A stretch of DNA of 42,761 nucleotides from TA-21 sp035620895 (GTDB lineage: Archaea; Thermoproteota; Nitrososphaeria; Nitrososphaerales; Nitrososphaeraceae): the NCBI GenBank assembly GCA_035620895.1, contig DASPFY010000050.1, positions 1-42,761 on the forward strand, in the 5' to 3' direction. A program made the translations under genes and the position numbers. Within the stretch, counting starts at the first letter, position 1. Every line of letters starts with the position of its first letter. The notes below the pieces were generated by a model that ran no database searches, had not been told where the DNA came from, and was given only the letters and a program-made list of their open reading frames with translations. This document shows positions 35,543 through 42,369 of this stretch, piece by piece.

Positions 35543-36403
35543 TTATTGTTTTGCAGCGTTTATTACAGCCTTCGCTTGTTTGTAATGAACAGCATCAATC
35601 ATTTTACCATCTAGCAGTACTGCGCCTCTAGTATTCCCCTTTTCAAATGAATCCTGCAATGCAGCTAATACTTTTTCTGCCCATTCTATTTGTTTCTTTG
35701 TTGGTCTGAAAATATCATGAACGGGATTAATGTGCAAAGGATGAATCAACGTTTTACCTGAATAACCTAGTTTTTTTGCATTTGTTGCATCTTTAATCAA
35801 TCCATCAAGATCATTTACCTCTTGCCATATACCATCCATTGCTTCAATTCCCGCAGCTTTGGCATCCACTGGAATCTTTGACCGAGCATAATTATAGCTT
35901 TGATCATCATATTCGACATCAATATTCATATCATACAAGTAATCAAAGACTCCAAAGACCAATGCCACCACATTTTCATGTGCAGAAGCAATCGAATTAG
36001 CATTTATCACTCCTTTAGCTGTTTCTATAGATGGTATGATTCGAATTCTTGCGGAAATGCTACGTTTTGACACAATCATTTCAATTTTATCAATAATTTG
36101 AATTACCTCCTGACTATTACTAATCTTTGGTAAAACAATTCCATCCAATCCCTTCACCAATACTCGATCAAGATCACTGTCAACCAAATCAGAATCCACA
36201 GAATTAATTCTGACATAAATGGATGATTCCTTATCTTCATCATGGGTTGCTAGGTGTCCTGCGACCAAATTTCTTGCAAGTTCTTTGTCATTAGAGGGCA
36301 CAGAGTCTTCCAGATCAAAACACAATATATCTGGTTTAAGATTAATTGATTTTTTTAAAAATCTCTCGTTGTTTCCAGGAATAAATAATAAACTCCTGAA
36401 CAT
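35543..36403 (-). CDS. HpcH/HpaI-family CitE-like lyase or hydrolase
   Basis: 286 aa, TIM-barrel. RSLLFIPGNNERF (residues 3-15) is the CitE/malyl-CoA lyase start, then DILCFDLEDSVPSNDK with Asp/Glu metal ligands, YVRINS, GLDGIVLPKISNS, RIIPSIETAKG (the conserved Glu) and VFGVFDYLYDM. Family members cleave or hydrolyse acyl-CoA esters such as citramalyl-, malyl- or citryl-CoA. Which one is used cannot be told. It is the second gene of a two-gene operon behind the MDR reductase, with a 21-nt gap, which suggests a joint acyl-CoA role. Confidence 0.85.
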   Translation of the reverse strand: MFRSLLFIPGNNERFLKKSINLKPDILCFDLEDSVPSNDKELARNLVAGHLATHDEDKESSIYVRINSVDSDLVDSDLDRVLVKGLDGIVLPKISNSQEVIQIIDKIEMIVSKRSISARIRIIPSIETAKGVINANSIASAHENVVALVFGVFDYLYDMNIDVEYDDQSYNYARSKIPVDAKAAGIEAMDGIWQEVNDLDGLIKDATNAKKLGYSGKTLIHPLHINPVHDIFRPTKKQIEWAEKVLAALQDSFEKGNTRGAVLLDGKMIDAVHYKQAKAVINAAKQ

Positions 36404-36424
36404 TTAGTCACAAAAAATAAAAAA

Positions 36425-37474
36425 TTAAAGTTTCTGAGGTGTTGTCACAATCTTGCCTATCTGCTCTGCGTTTGCCATCATGGTATGTCCTTTTGCCATA
36501 TCGGAGAATGGAAGAACTGTACTAATCAATGGCTTAATTTTACCCATGGCTGTCCAGTGAATTACTTGTTCCAGTTCAGCTTTATTACCCTGAGTTGAAC
36601 CAAGTAGATTGGTCCCTTTGAAGAATAGGTATCTTAGATCGATAGTAGAATCATATCCAGTCGTAGCTCCCGTAGCTACTAGTGTACCTCCCATCTTAAG
36701 GAGACCTACTTCCTGTGGGAATGTTAATTTTCCAATATGTTCAAAGACAACATCTACTCCTTGCTTTTTCGTTATCTCTCTTACTTTCTTATACCAATCG
36801 GGTTCTCTGTGATTTACTACATGATTGGCACCAAGTTCCATACATTTATCCATTTTTTCCTTGTTTCCTGCAGTTGCAATGACGTCACAACCATATAATT
36901 TGGCTATTTGAATACCTGCCATTCCAACACCGCTTGTGCCTCCCATGACAAGAACTGTTTGTCCGGGTCTTATCTTGGCCCTTCCTACAAGCATATGCCA
37001 GGAAGTCATCCCAACCATTGACACTGCAGCTGCTTGCTCAAATGAAACAGAATCGGGTATCTTTGCAACATTTACTTCAGGTAAATGAGTATATTGACAG
37101 AAACCACCCCAAAGCGGGCCAGTTTGAAAACCCCATATGAGGCGTTCATTACAGTCATATTCTCTTCCCGACGTACACATATCGCATACCCTACAACTCA
37201 TGTTAGAATGAGAAACCACTCTATCACCCACTTTCAACTTTGCAACTTCCTCTCCTGCTTCAACCACCGTGCCCGCTACATCGCTACCTGAAATATGTGG
37301 AAGTGGAACCTTCACAGGATCTCCCCAAATTGCCCATAAATCGTTGTAGTTGTATGCGGCTGCTTCTACTTTTATCATAACTTCATTTGGTTTTATTTTG
37401 GGGGTGTCAACATCGTCTATCTTCACAACTTTCAGAGGATCTTGACTATACTCTCTAAATACTGCTGCTTTCAT
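36425..37474 (-). CDS. zinc-containing MDR oxidoreductase (quinone/enoyl-CoA reductase-like)
   Basis: 349 aa. N-terminal GroES-like domain with GSDVAGTVVEAGEEVAKLKVGDRVV, the structural-zinc lobe CRVCDMCTSGREYDC (about 94-108), a Rossmann domain with VLVMGGTSGVGMAGIQIAKL (about 169-188) and GANHVVNHREP. Catalytic Zn ligands of true alcohol dehydrogenases (His in GHE) are missing, so an NADPH-dependent enoyl/acryloyl-CoA or quinone reductase is likelier. An acyl-CoA substrate is suggested by the CitE-like partner. In the 3-hydroxypropionate/4-hydroxybutyrate carbon-fixation cycle a similar enzyme reduces acryloyl-CoA; that is a hypothesis only. ATG 37474. Confidence 0.88.
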   Translation of the reverse strand: MKAAVFREYSQDPLKVVKIDDVDTPKIKPNEVMIKVEAAAYNYNDLWAIWGDPVKVPLPHISGSDVAGTVVEAGEEVAKLKVGDRVVSHSNMSCRVCDMCTSGREYDCNERLIWGFQTGPLWGGFCQYTHLPEVNVAKIPDSVSFEQAAAVSMVGMTSWHMLVGRAKIRPGQTVLVMGGTSGVGMAGIQIAKLYGCDVIATAGNKEKMDKCMELGANHVVNHREPDWYKKVREITKKQGVDVVFEHIGKLTFPQEVGLLKMGGTLVATGATTGYDSTIDLRYLFFKGTNLLGSTQGNKAELEQVIHWTAMGKIKPLISTVLPFSDMAKGHTMMANAEQIGKIVTTPQKL

Positions 37475-37798
37475 GAATTTTTTGAAAAGTTATTAGACTA
37501 ATATAGTTATTTTTTTTAGCATAAGTTTTGTAATAAATTTCGTGCGAGATTGACTAAGACTAGGCACTTAGTGCTCGATTAAACGGCGTTATGACCCCTT
37601 ATGGATTAGCTAATATTACCCGATCGTTGTCTCAGCTAATTCAACCGAGCTAATCAGCTCAAAAAAGCTTTCTCAAATCATGTTGAGCTTGGCTACAAAC
37701 GTAGTTTATGATGTATTGGTATGAGTCGAATGGTCACTTTTAAATAAGCAATAGGTAAACAAGTTATAGCCTTTATACTATGTTGCCAATCATATAGT
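37475..37798. other. intergenic region with two short palindromes
   Basis: GCACT-T-AGTGC (37564-37574) and GAGCT-AATC-AGCTC (37647-37660, followed by six A) are perfect stems of 5 bp. The segment 37540-37660 is somewhat GC-richer than its surroundings and repeats AGCTAAT three times. It may hold operators of the MDR-CitE operon; no tRNA-like fold found. Confidence 0.3.
37770..37778 (+). promoter_or_regulatory. TATA box of the 50-aa zinc-ribbon gene
   Basis: CTTTATACT lies about 25 nt before the ATG at 37799, predicting a leaderless mRNA. Confidence 0.45.
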
Positions 37799-37951
37799 AT
37801 GTTCAATAGAGGTTCATGTAGGGGATGTGGATCAAATTTGAATCCATATTCTTCTTGCATAATATGTAGAGAATATGTTGCATGGAACTGCGTTGAATGC
37901 AATTCTGTTGAATATCTTATTCATACCATAAATTATTGCATACAAAAATAA
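37799..37951 (+). CDS. 50-aa three-knuckle zinc protein
   Basis: ATG ORF with three CxxC pairs: Cys7-Cys10, Cys20-Cys23 and Cys31-Cys34, plus His42 and Cys47, allowing two zinc sites. The opening SCRGCGSNLNPYSSCIICRE is typical of small archaeal zinc ribbons. Function unknown. Leaderless promoter in front. Its strong cysteine spacing argues against a random ORF; the antisense 69-codon ORF over it (37693-37902) is a shadow. Confidence 0.65.
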   Translation: MFNRGSCRGCGSNLNPYSSCIICREYVAWNCVECNSVEYLIHTINYCIQK

Positions 37952-38162
37952 AATTTGATGCCAGACCAATAAGTGCTTTATAATCTTTGTTGGCATATTG
38001 CAGATTGATAGAATTAATGAAAGAAATTGGAATCAAAACAAGATCTTTTTTGATATCAAGCTTTTCTATCATACTAGTTGCATCGGCGGGAACCTTAAAC
38101 AGCTACATGAATAAATTATGGGGCTGATGCGCCTCCAAGTTTTGGCGGGTGGGAATAAGATT

Positions 38163-38207
38163 CACCTCCTTATGACCAGTTCCTGGCAAGAACTGTAAAC
38201 CAAAATA
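38163..38207. repeat. hairpin repeat copy 1
   Basis: CAGTTC (38177-38182) pairs with GAACTG (38190-38195) around CTGGCAA, inside a segment shared with copy 2: ACCTCC, then GACCAGTT, TGGCAAGAA, TG and AAACCAAAATA. Confidence 0.6.
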
Positions 38208-38331
38208 AAATTTAGATTATTCCTTACCCTTATCGTTTATTTTAAATGGCTATTTCACGTTATTAGTAATACAACTGGTCGGATTATAGGACTATTGTTG
38301 TCAACATTGTCAACACAGTATCTTCTATTCT

Positions 38332-38372
38332 ACCTCCGATCAGTTGTTGGCGAGAATTGCAAACTAAAATAG
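38332..38372. repeat. hairpin repeat copy 2
   Basis: Related to copy 1: ACCTCC, GATCAGTT, TGGCGAGAA, TTG and AAACTAAAATA. Its stem CAGTT/AATTG contains a G-T(U) pair where copy 1 has G-C, so pairing is retained despite change. Confidence 0.6.
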
Positions 38373-38645
38373 ACATTTTGTTGTTTCTTAGAAGGTAACA
38401 GAATCCCCAAATCTCTTGAAATTTGATTCATACTATTCATTATATTCATTCGAATTGTCAGAACTAAGGAACTATGAATCTAAGAACCGAAACAATTCGA
38501 ACGTTTGACAGATATCAGAAGATTTGAGAGACTCCTGTGACGAGATATAAAGGAAAAACTTGTGTCCGCACTGCGGAAAGGACATAGGCTAGCTTTCAAA
38601 AGTAGACTCATTCTTAAATAAAAATTTAAAAATGGAAGGAGTTGA

Positions 38646-39140
38646 CTACGGCAATACTACTAATTGTCCCGTCATAATCGGTAGATGATATTTGCAATAA
38701 TATGTGAATACACCTGTTTGGTTAGCAGTGAAAGTTGCATTTCCATTTTCGGCGAATCCTAAATCTATATCCACTTTGTATGGATCTCCAATGGTAAACG
38801 AATGTCTTTCTGTTTGCACTTCATCAACATTATAGAATTTGACTGTAACTTTGTCGCCTTTATTTGCAACTAGCGTATTGACGTCGAACGAGTCACCTGC
38901 TATTTTTAGTTTTTCTTCGTCAACATTTTCTTCTTCTGATGTGAGGACGTAGAAAGTTTTTTCTCCCGGCGTCGACATAGATGGAATCGTTCCTCCCGGT
39001 CCTGTTGCAACGGTCATATTACTCTCCTCCATTTCTTCTGGTGACTCGGTCTCATTTTCAGTCCGTGCGTATATTTGCGAATTTGATCGTAATCCATGGT
39101 CTATGAGCGTTAAAGTCGAAATACTTATCATGACTCCCAA
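38646..39140 (-). CDS. exported blue-copper (cupredoxin) protein B
   Basis: 164 aa from TTG 39140. Paralogue of the protein at 17962-18465; about 79% identical over the last 113 residues by hand alignment. Copper ligands His113 (TERHSF), Cys149, His152 and Met156 are kept (YYCKYHLPIMTG). The N-terminal part differs: TTG gives a weak signal without basic residues, whereas the upstream open frame encodes TKRITRNIIIVFLGVMISIS, a better signal, with no normal start (candidates CTG 39185 or ATT 39179). So the annotated start may be too short. Copper electron carrier outside the membrane. Confidence 0.85.
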   Translation of the reverse strand: MGVMISISTLTLIDHGLRSNSQIYARTENETESPEEMEESNMTVATGPGGTIPSMSTPGEKTFYVLTSEEENVDEEKLKIAGDSFDVNTLVANKGDKVTVKFYNVDEVQTERHSFTIGDPYKVDIDLGFAENGNATFTANQTGVFTYYCKYHLPIMTGQLVVLP

Positions 39141-39404
39141 GAATACAATAATTATATTTCTGGTTATTCTTTTCGTAATAATCAGTAATATAAGCTTCCA
39201 GTAATTAAAGAATATTCAAATTCTTCTTTTTTTATAGTATAAAATGAATATACTTAGGGACCATTATTAGAATTTCTAATACCCAGTCATTTTGGGTTAG
39301 ATTACTACCGACACGTATATTCTTTGTCCGTTTTTAATCAACTTTAACGCTATTGGAATGGTGATCATAAATACAAACGGATATGAATTATAGATTAGGC
39401 GGTA

Positions 39405-39779
39405 TTGACTCTGTCTAAAAAAACATCATCTTCTGCATTTGCCCTATCGCTAGCCGGTGGTATCCTGATTATATTGGGTAGTATAGTGTCGTTACTGTTT
39501 TTTGTTAACCTTCAGTCTTCGATGCATGACAGAATGGGCGGGATGATGGGTGGCATGATGGGTGGCATGATGAGCGGTTGGTTCTTGTCCATACCAGTAG
39601 TTGCAGGAATATTAGTGATCGTAGCAGCCGTAATTATCAATGCACGACCACAAGGATCTACACTCTGGGGTATATTCATTATAATATTCTCAATCGTAGG
39701 CTTTACCGGAATGGGTCTTTCTTTCCTCGGTTCCATTCTCGGGATTATCGGTGGTGCGTTAGCATTAAGTAAAAGATGA
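39405..39779 (+). CDS. Met/Gly-rich four-TM membrane protein
   Basis: 124 aa, TTG start. TM1 about 10-33 (SAFALSLAGGILIILGSIVSLL), then a loop DRMGGMMGGMMGGMMSG (residues 42-58), then three more hydrophobic helices (FLSIPVVAGILVIVAAVII, LWGIFIIIFSIVGF, FLGSILGIIGGALAL). Regular Met-Met pairs resemble Cu(I)-binding methionine motifs; copper handling is inferred. The loop is coded by a near-perfect 15-bp repeat (GATGGGTGGCATGAT), so slippage is likely. Confidence 0.6.
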   Translation: MTLSKKTSSSAFALSLAGGILIILGSIVSLLFFVNLQSSMHDRMGGMMGGMMGGMMSGWFLSIPVVAGILVIVAAVIINARPQGSTLWGIFIIIFSIVGFTGMGLSFLGSILGIIGGALALSKR

Positions 39780-39910
39780 ACATAGCGTCAATGCTAAATT
39801 AAGATACAGGAAGAATAACGCGAAGAAAGGAAAGGAATAAACCAAGAATGACAAATAATGACAACTTTATTTTAACCCAAAAACCATTGGCTTGTGCTAC
39901 TTGATAAGAC

Positions 39911-40453
39911 ATGGAAGCTAACATCGTTGCCCCTTTCACATTTGCTTACGTGGAAAAGTTGCTACGTAGAAGTAATTTTGGAGTCCTTACTACCATTACT
40001 CCAGAAGGTAAGCCTCATTCCGTTGGAGTGGTCTACGCAGTATCTCCTAGCACTGAACCCTTTTGTATATATCTGATAACTAGACCTGTGCTGAAAAAAG
40101 CACGAAACATCCAAAACAATCCTAATATCTCGTTTGTTGTGCCTTTTCCCCACTACGTTTTTAGAATCATACCACCCGCATGTGTTCAATTTGAGGGAAA
40201 AGCAAGGCTTGTCCCGATTGATAATCCAATCGCTCTAAAAGCATTTCAAAACGCGATTGTTTTACGACGTAATATGATGCATAGTATAGATCTGGGCGAA
40301 AGCACATTTATCAGAATTGTTCCTGATTACAAAATCTTTTCTTTTGGAATTGGGGCAACTATATGGCAATTCCTATTAAGGTCCCAAAACAAGAATTTAG
40401 AGAACTTTTATGTTACTGTGCCAGAAGATCGCCGATATAGTGATAATCAGTAA
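39911..40453 (+). CDS. PPOX-like (flavin/F420-binding) split-barrel protein, second copy
   Basis: 180 aa. Split-barrel pattern: VEKLLRRSNFGVLTTITPEG, KPHSVGVVYAVSPS, CIYLITRPVLKKARNIQNNP, NISFVVPFPHY and CVQFEGKARLVP. Closer to the F420/FMN-dependent nitro- and quinone-reductase-like branch than to PdxH. The C-terminal half (FIRIVPDYKIFSFGIGATIW) is a second strand-rich block. Alone on its strand, followed by a region of minus-strand tiny genes. ATG 39911. Confidence 0.78.
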   Translation: MEANIVAPFTFAYVEKLLRRSNFGVLTTITPEGKPHSVGVVYAVSPSTEPFCIYLITRPVLKKARNIQNNPNISFVVPFPHYVFRIIPPACVQFEGKARLVPIDNPIALKAFQNAIVLRRNMMHSIDLGESTFIRIVPDYKIFSFGIGATIWQFLLRSQNKNLENFYVTVPEDRRYSDNQ

Positions 40454-40480
40454 TGCAAAATAAAGTTGTTCTTTCAATTA

Positions 40481-40582
40481 TTAAATATCTCCATGACATT
40501 TCAAGTATTTTCTAATTTGATTTGCCTTTTTAAGGTCATCGAGAGTCAATGCTTGCAAACTATAAAGTTTGCTTAGTTCAAC
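40481..40582 (-). pseudogene. short coding remnant without start codon
   Basis: A frame reading VELSKLYSLQALTLDDLKKA and then NQIRKYLKCHGDI to TAA is protein-like, but codon 1 is GTT at 40582 and a stop lies two codons further upstream, so no normal start exists. It contains the 7-bp inverted repeat GCAAACT/AGTTTGC at 40555-40572. Either a decayed small gene or chance. Confidence 0.25.
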
Positions 40583-40642
40583 GTAAAATTAACATGGGTA
40601 TTTCTATCGATAGACTAAACTTAGCCATAAAGTAATATTCAC

Positions 40643-40804
40643 TTAATTACAGAGTGAGTCTTTTGAAAAGGTTAGCATTGTCCTTTTTCTCTTGCTATCT
40701 GCTTCGACATGTGTAGCCTTAAGCTTCACTTCCTTTGAGGCTCTACTAATGATAGATATTACTTTTTCGTTACTAAATTTATTATCAATAACTACTAGAT
40801 ACAT
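40643..40804 (-). CDS. 53-aa basic hypothetical protein
   Basis: ATG 40804, TAA at 40643. MYLVVIDNKFSNEKVISIIS, then RASKEVKLKATHVEADSKRKRTML. The alternation of hydrophobic and charged residues suggests a small alpha/beta fold with a basic C-terminal half. A TATA-like AAATATTAT lies about 30 nt upstream. The plus-strand 62-codon ORF across it is low-complexity. No family recognised. Confidence 0.5.
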   Translation of the reverse strand: MYLVVIDNKFSNEKVISIISRASKEVKLKATHVEADSKRKRTMLTFSKDSLCN

Positions 40805-40898
40805 ACATTTACTATTTGTTGTATCAATAATATTTCGGTTCGATGGGATTCGGACACCCCATGTATACGGGTTCTGTTGATTTGCTATTTAGCCTCAT

Positions 40899-41024
40899 TT
40901 AATTTCTAAATTTTCTCTTTTTAATTTCTTCTAAAAGTTTATCAGGAATAGGTCTGCATGAGCACTTTATCTGATGCTCCAAATGCCAGACTATCCTTTG
41001 ATCCACTGTGGGATTCTTTGGCAT
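40899..41024 (-). CDS. 41-aa CxC-containing small protein
   Basis: ATG 41024. MPKNPTVDQRIVWHLEHQIK is followed by CSCRPIPDKLLEEIKKRKFRN. The two His in WHLEH with the Cys-Ser-Cys pair form a plausible zinc site. The helical basic tail suggests RNA or protein binding. Similar miniature proteins occur in thaumarchaea from memory, unverified. Function unknown. Confidence 0.55.
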   Translation of the reverse strand: MPKNPTVDQRIVWHLEHQIKCSCRPIPDKLLEEIKKRKFRN

Positions 41025-41300
41025 TCTATTCTTTCTGTGCCAGTCTTTGTTTACATTCAAAACTATAACCGAAAGTCATTCTAATATCTTCTGTTAAGAG
41101 ATCGTGCGCTTAAAGAAGTGACATAAACTTTTTAATTTTTTTTAATATCAAGTCTTTTATCTACAAAACTGGAATGCTTCTTTCACGTGCTCATTATTGA
41201 AATAAAAGAAATTGTTCATTTAGATGATTGAGATTACTGTTTGTTATTGTGTAAATAATGCGGCAGCGTTGGTTGACCTAGCAGATTTAGATCCCACCGG

Positions 41301-41468
41301 TTAATCTAGTCTGATCTTGGTTAACAATCGGCTTTTACGACGTCTCGGACATTTGTGAGGATCTCCCATTACCTCGTACGGATGCCATTCTCCGTCCTTG
41401 TTAGACATTATTATTTCTCTCTTGCAAAAGACGCAATTTTTTCTGAAGGAGTATATTTCGGAGGACAA
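41301..41468 (-). CDS. 55-aa zinc-finger-like protein with TTG start
   Basis: From TTG 41468 (the only start that includes the metal motif; ATG 41408 would cut it off). Cys12-x2-Cys15 in NCVFCKREIIM and His38-x-Cys40 in GDPHKC make a four-ligand zinc site separated by NKDGEWHPYEVMG. The tail PRRRKSRLLTKIR is strongly basic. This C..C-W.P-H.C layout resembles small archaeal zinc-binding proteins of unknown function. Confidence 0.55.
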   Translation of the reverse strand: MSSEIYSFRKNCVFCKREIIMSNKDGEWHPYEVMGDPHKCPRRRKSRLLTKIRLD

Positions 41469-41749
41469 CCTGATATTATTTCGAGGTTTACAACTAAAAG
41501 TTCTTGGTATGCAATGAATTACACCGCATTACATTAGTGTCTGCGTGGGCTATGTTTTTGTTTGTATAGTTGGTATCCAAGCTTTTTGGTTTCATTACAT
41601 ATAAAGCATAAAATCCAAATCCAAAATTCTCAATCAGCTGTGCAATTTATGGTCTAGAAATATCGAGTTGTGTCATTTATCCTGAGTACTTGTATTTATT
41701 TTATCCAGAAATAAATAATATAAACTTCAATACCATTATTAGGAATGGT

Positions 41750-41890
41750 CTATTTGAAATTATACTCCTTCAATTCATGACTCTTTATGAATCGCAAAAG
41801 TTCATCATGATCATCAATTCTATAATATTTTTTCATTCTTTCCAATGTTGTGTCATCAAAGTGGTTTCTTTTGACTTTTGCTCTCTCCAT
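41750..41890 (-). CDS. 46-aa charged helical protein, paralogue 1
   Basis: ATG 41890, TAG at 41750. MERAKVKRNHFDDTTLERMK is followed by KYYRIDDHDELLRFIKSHELKEYNFK. It aligns with the protein at 41959-42132 over a shared pattern: basic KR, an acidic D-D patch, MK-KYY, LL-FxKSxE. Highly charged and amphipathic; likely two helices. No family recognised. The plus-strand 69-codon ORF overlapping it lacks coding character. Confidence 0.55.
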   Translation of the reverse strand: MERAKVKRNHFDDTTLERMKKYYRIDDHDELLRFIKSHELKEYNFK

Positions 41891-41958
41891 GATATTTAGG
41901 ATACACTAATCACAAATAAAGTTTCAGAAAATTATTGAAGTATATATTTCCTATTAAG

Positions 41959-42132
41959 CTAATACTGAATATGCTCAGATTTCAAAAACTCTAACAGTTG
42001 TTCCCTTCTTTCAAATCCATAATATTTCATAAGTTTTTGTACTTCTAAATCATCATATAGTTCAATTCGTTTTCTCTTCTTTAGAGCATCCAAAGGAACA
42101 CTCAATGTCTTCTTGCTGAATATATTCAGCAC
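41959..42132 (-). CDS. 57-aa charged helical protein, paralogue 2
   Basis: GTG 42132 (other possible starts: CTG 42129, TTG 42108, giving a 49-residue form). Sequence after a short hydrophobic MLNIFSKK start: LDALKKRKRIELYDDLEVQK, then LMKYYGFERREQLLEFLKSE. The shared elements KR, DD, MKYY, LLEFLKSE match paralogue 1, 68 nt downstream on the same strand, so the pair arose by duplication. Function unknown. Confidence 0.55.
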   Translation of the reverse strand: MLNIFSKKTLSVPLDALKKRKRIELYDDLEVQKLMKYYGFERREQLLEFLKSEHIQY

Positions 42133-42332
42133 TTGCAGATATATTAGCCTTTACCAAGTTTTTATTTGTACATGCTCAGTTTTTCTGATTTATTTAATTG
42201 AACGTTGAAAAGATTAACATTTACTTGGAATAGTAAAAAGGGAAGATTAATTCTTAACAAATTCTTCAAGTTTTTTCTACCCAATTAATTGCCGTTTTAT
42301 ACTTTGCTTATCTGTAGGTTCTAAGAGGATAA

Positions 42333-42342
42333 CTTTAAAATG
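42333..42342 (+). promoter_or_regulatory. TATA-like element of the terminal exported-protein gene
   Basis: An A/T stretch with CTTTAAAAT lies about 30 nt before the ATG at 42370, predicting a leader of only a few bases. Confidence 0.4.
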
Positions 42343-42369
42343 CAGTAAAGTTAAGAAACTACTTCAATA

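Larger units (their letters stand above)
37952..38645. other. gap with a duplicated hairpin and a possible signal-peptide ORF
   Basis: At 38017-38127 a 36-aa ORF (MKEIGIKTRSFLISSFSIIL...) reads like a signal peptide and stops at TGA; one base fewer in the GGGG at 38120-38123 would extend it to ADAPPSFGGWE. Further right are the two related hairpin repeats listed separately. No other gene seen. Confidence 0.35.

Noticed and set aside
40692..40880. 62-codon plus-strand ORF
   Set aside because: The opposite strand reads a better balanced small protein at 40643-40804.
40840..40900. Possible tRNA (GGTTCGATGGGATTCGGACACCCC)
   Set aside because: Resembles a T-arm only by chance; no acceptor stem, D-arm or anticodon arm can be drawn.
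41690..41899. 69-codon plus-strand ORF
   Set aside because: Shadow of paralogue 1 on the minus strand.
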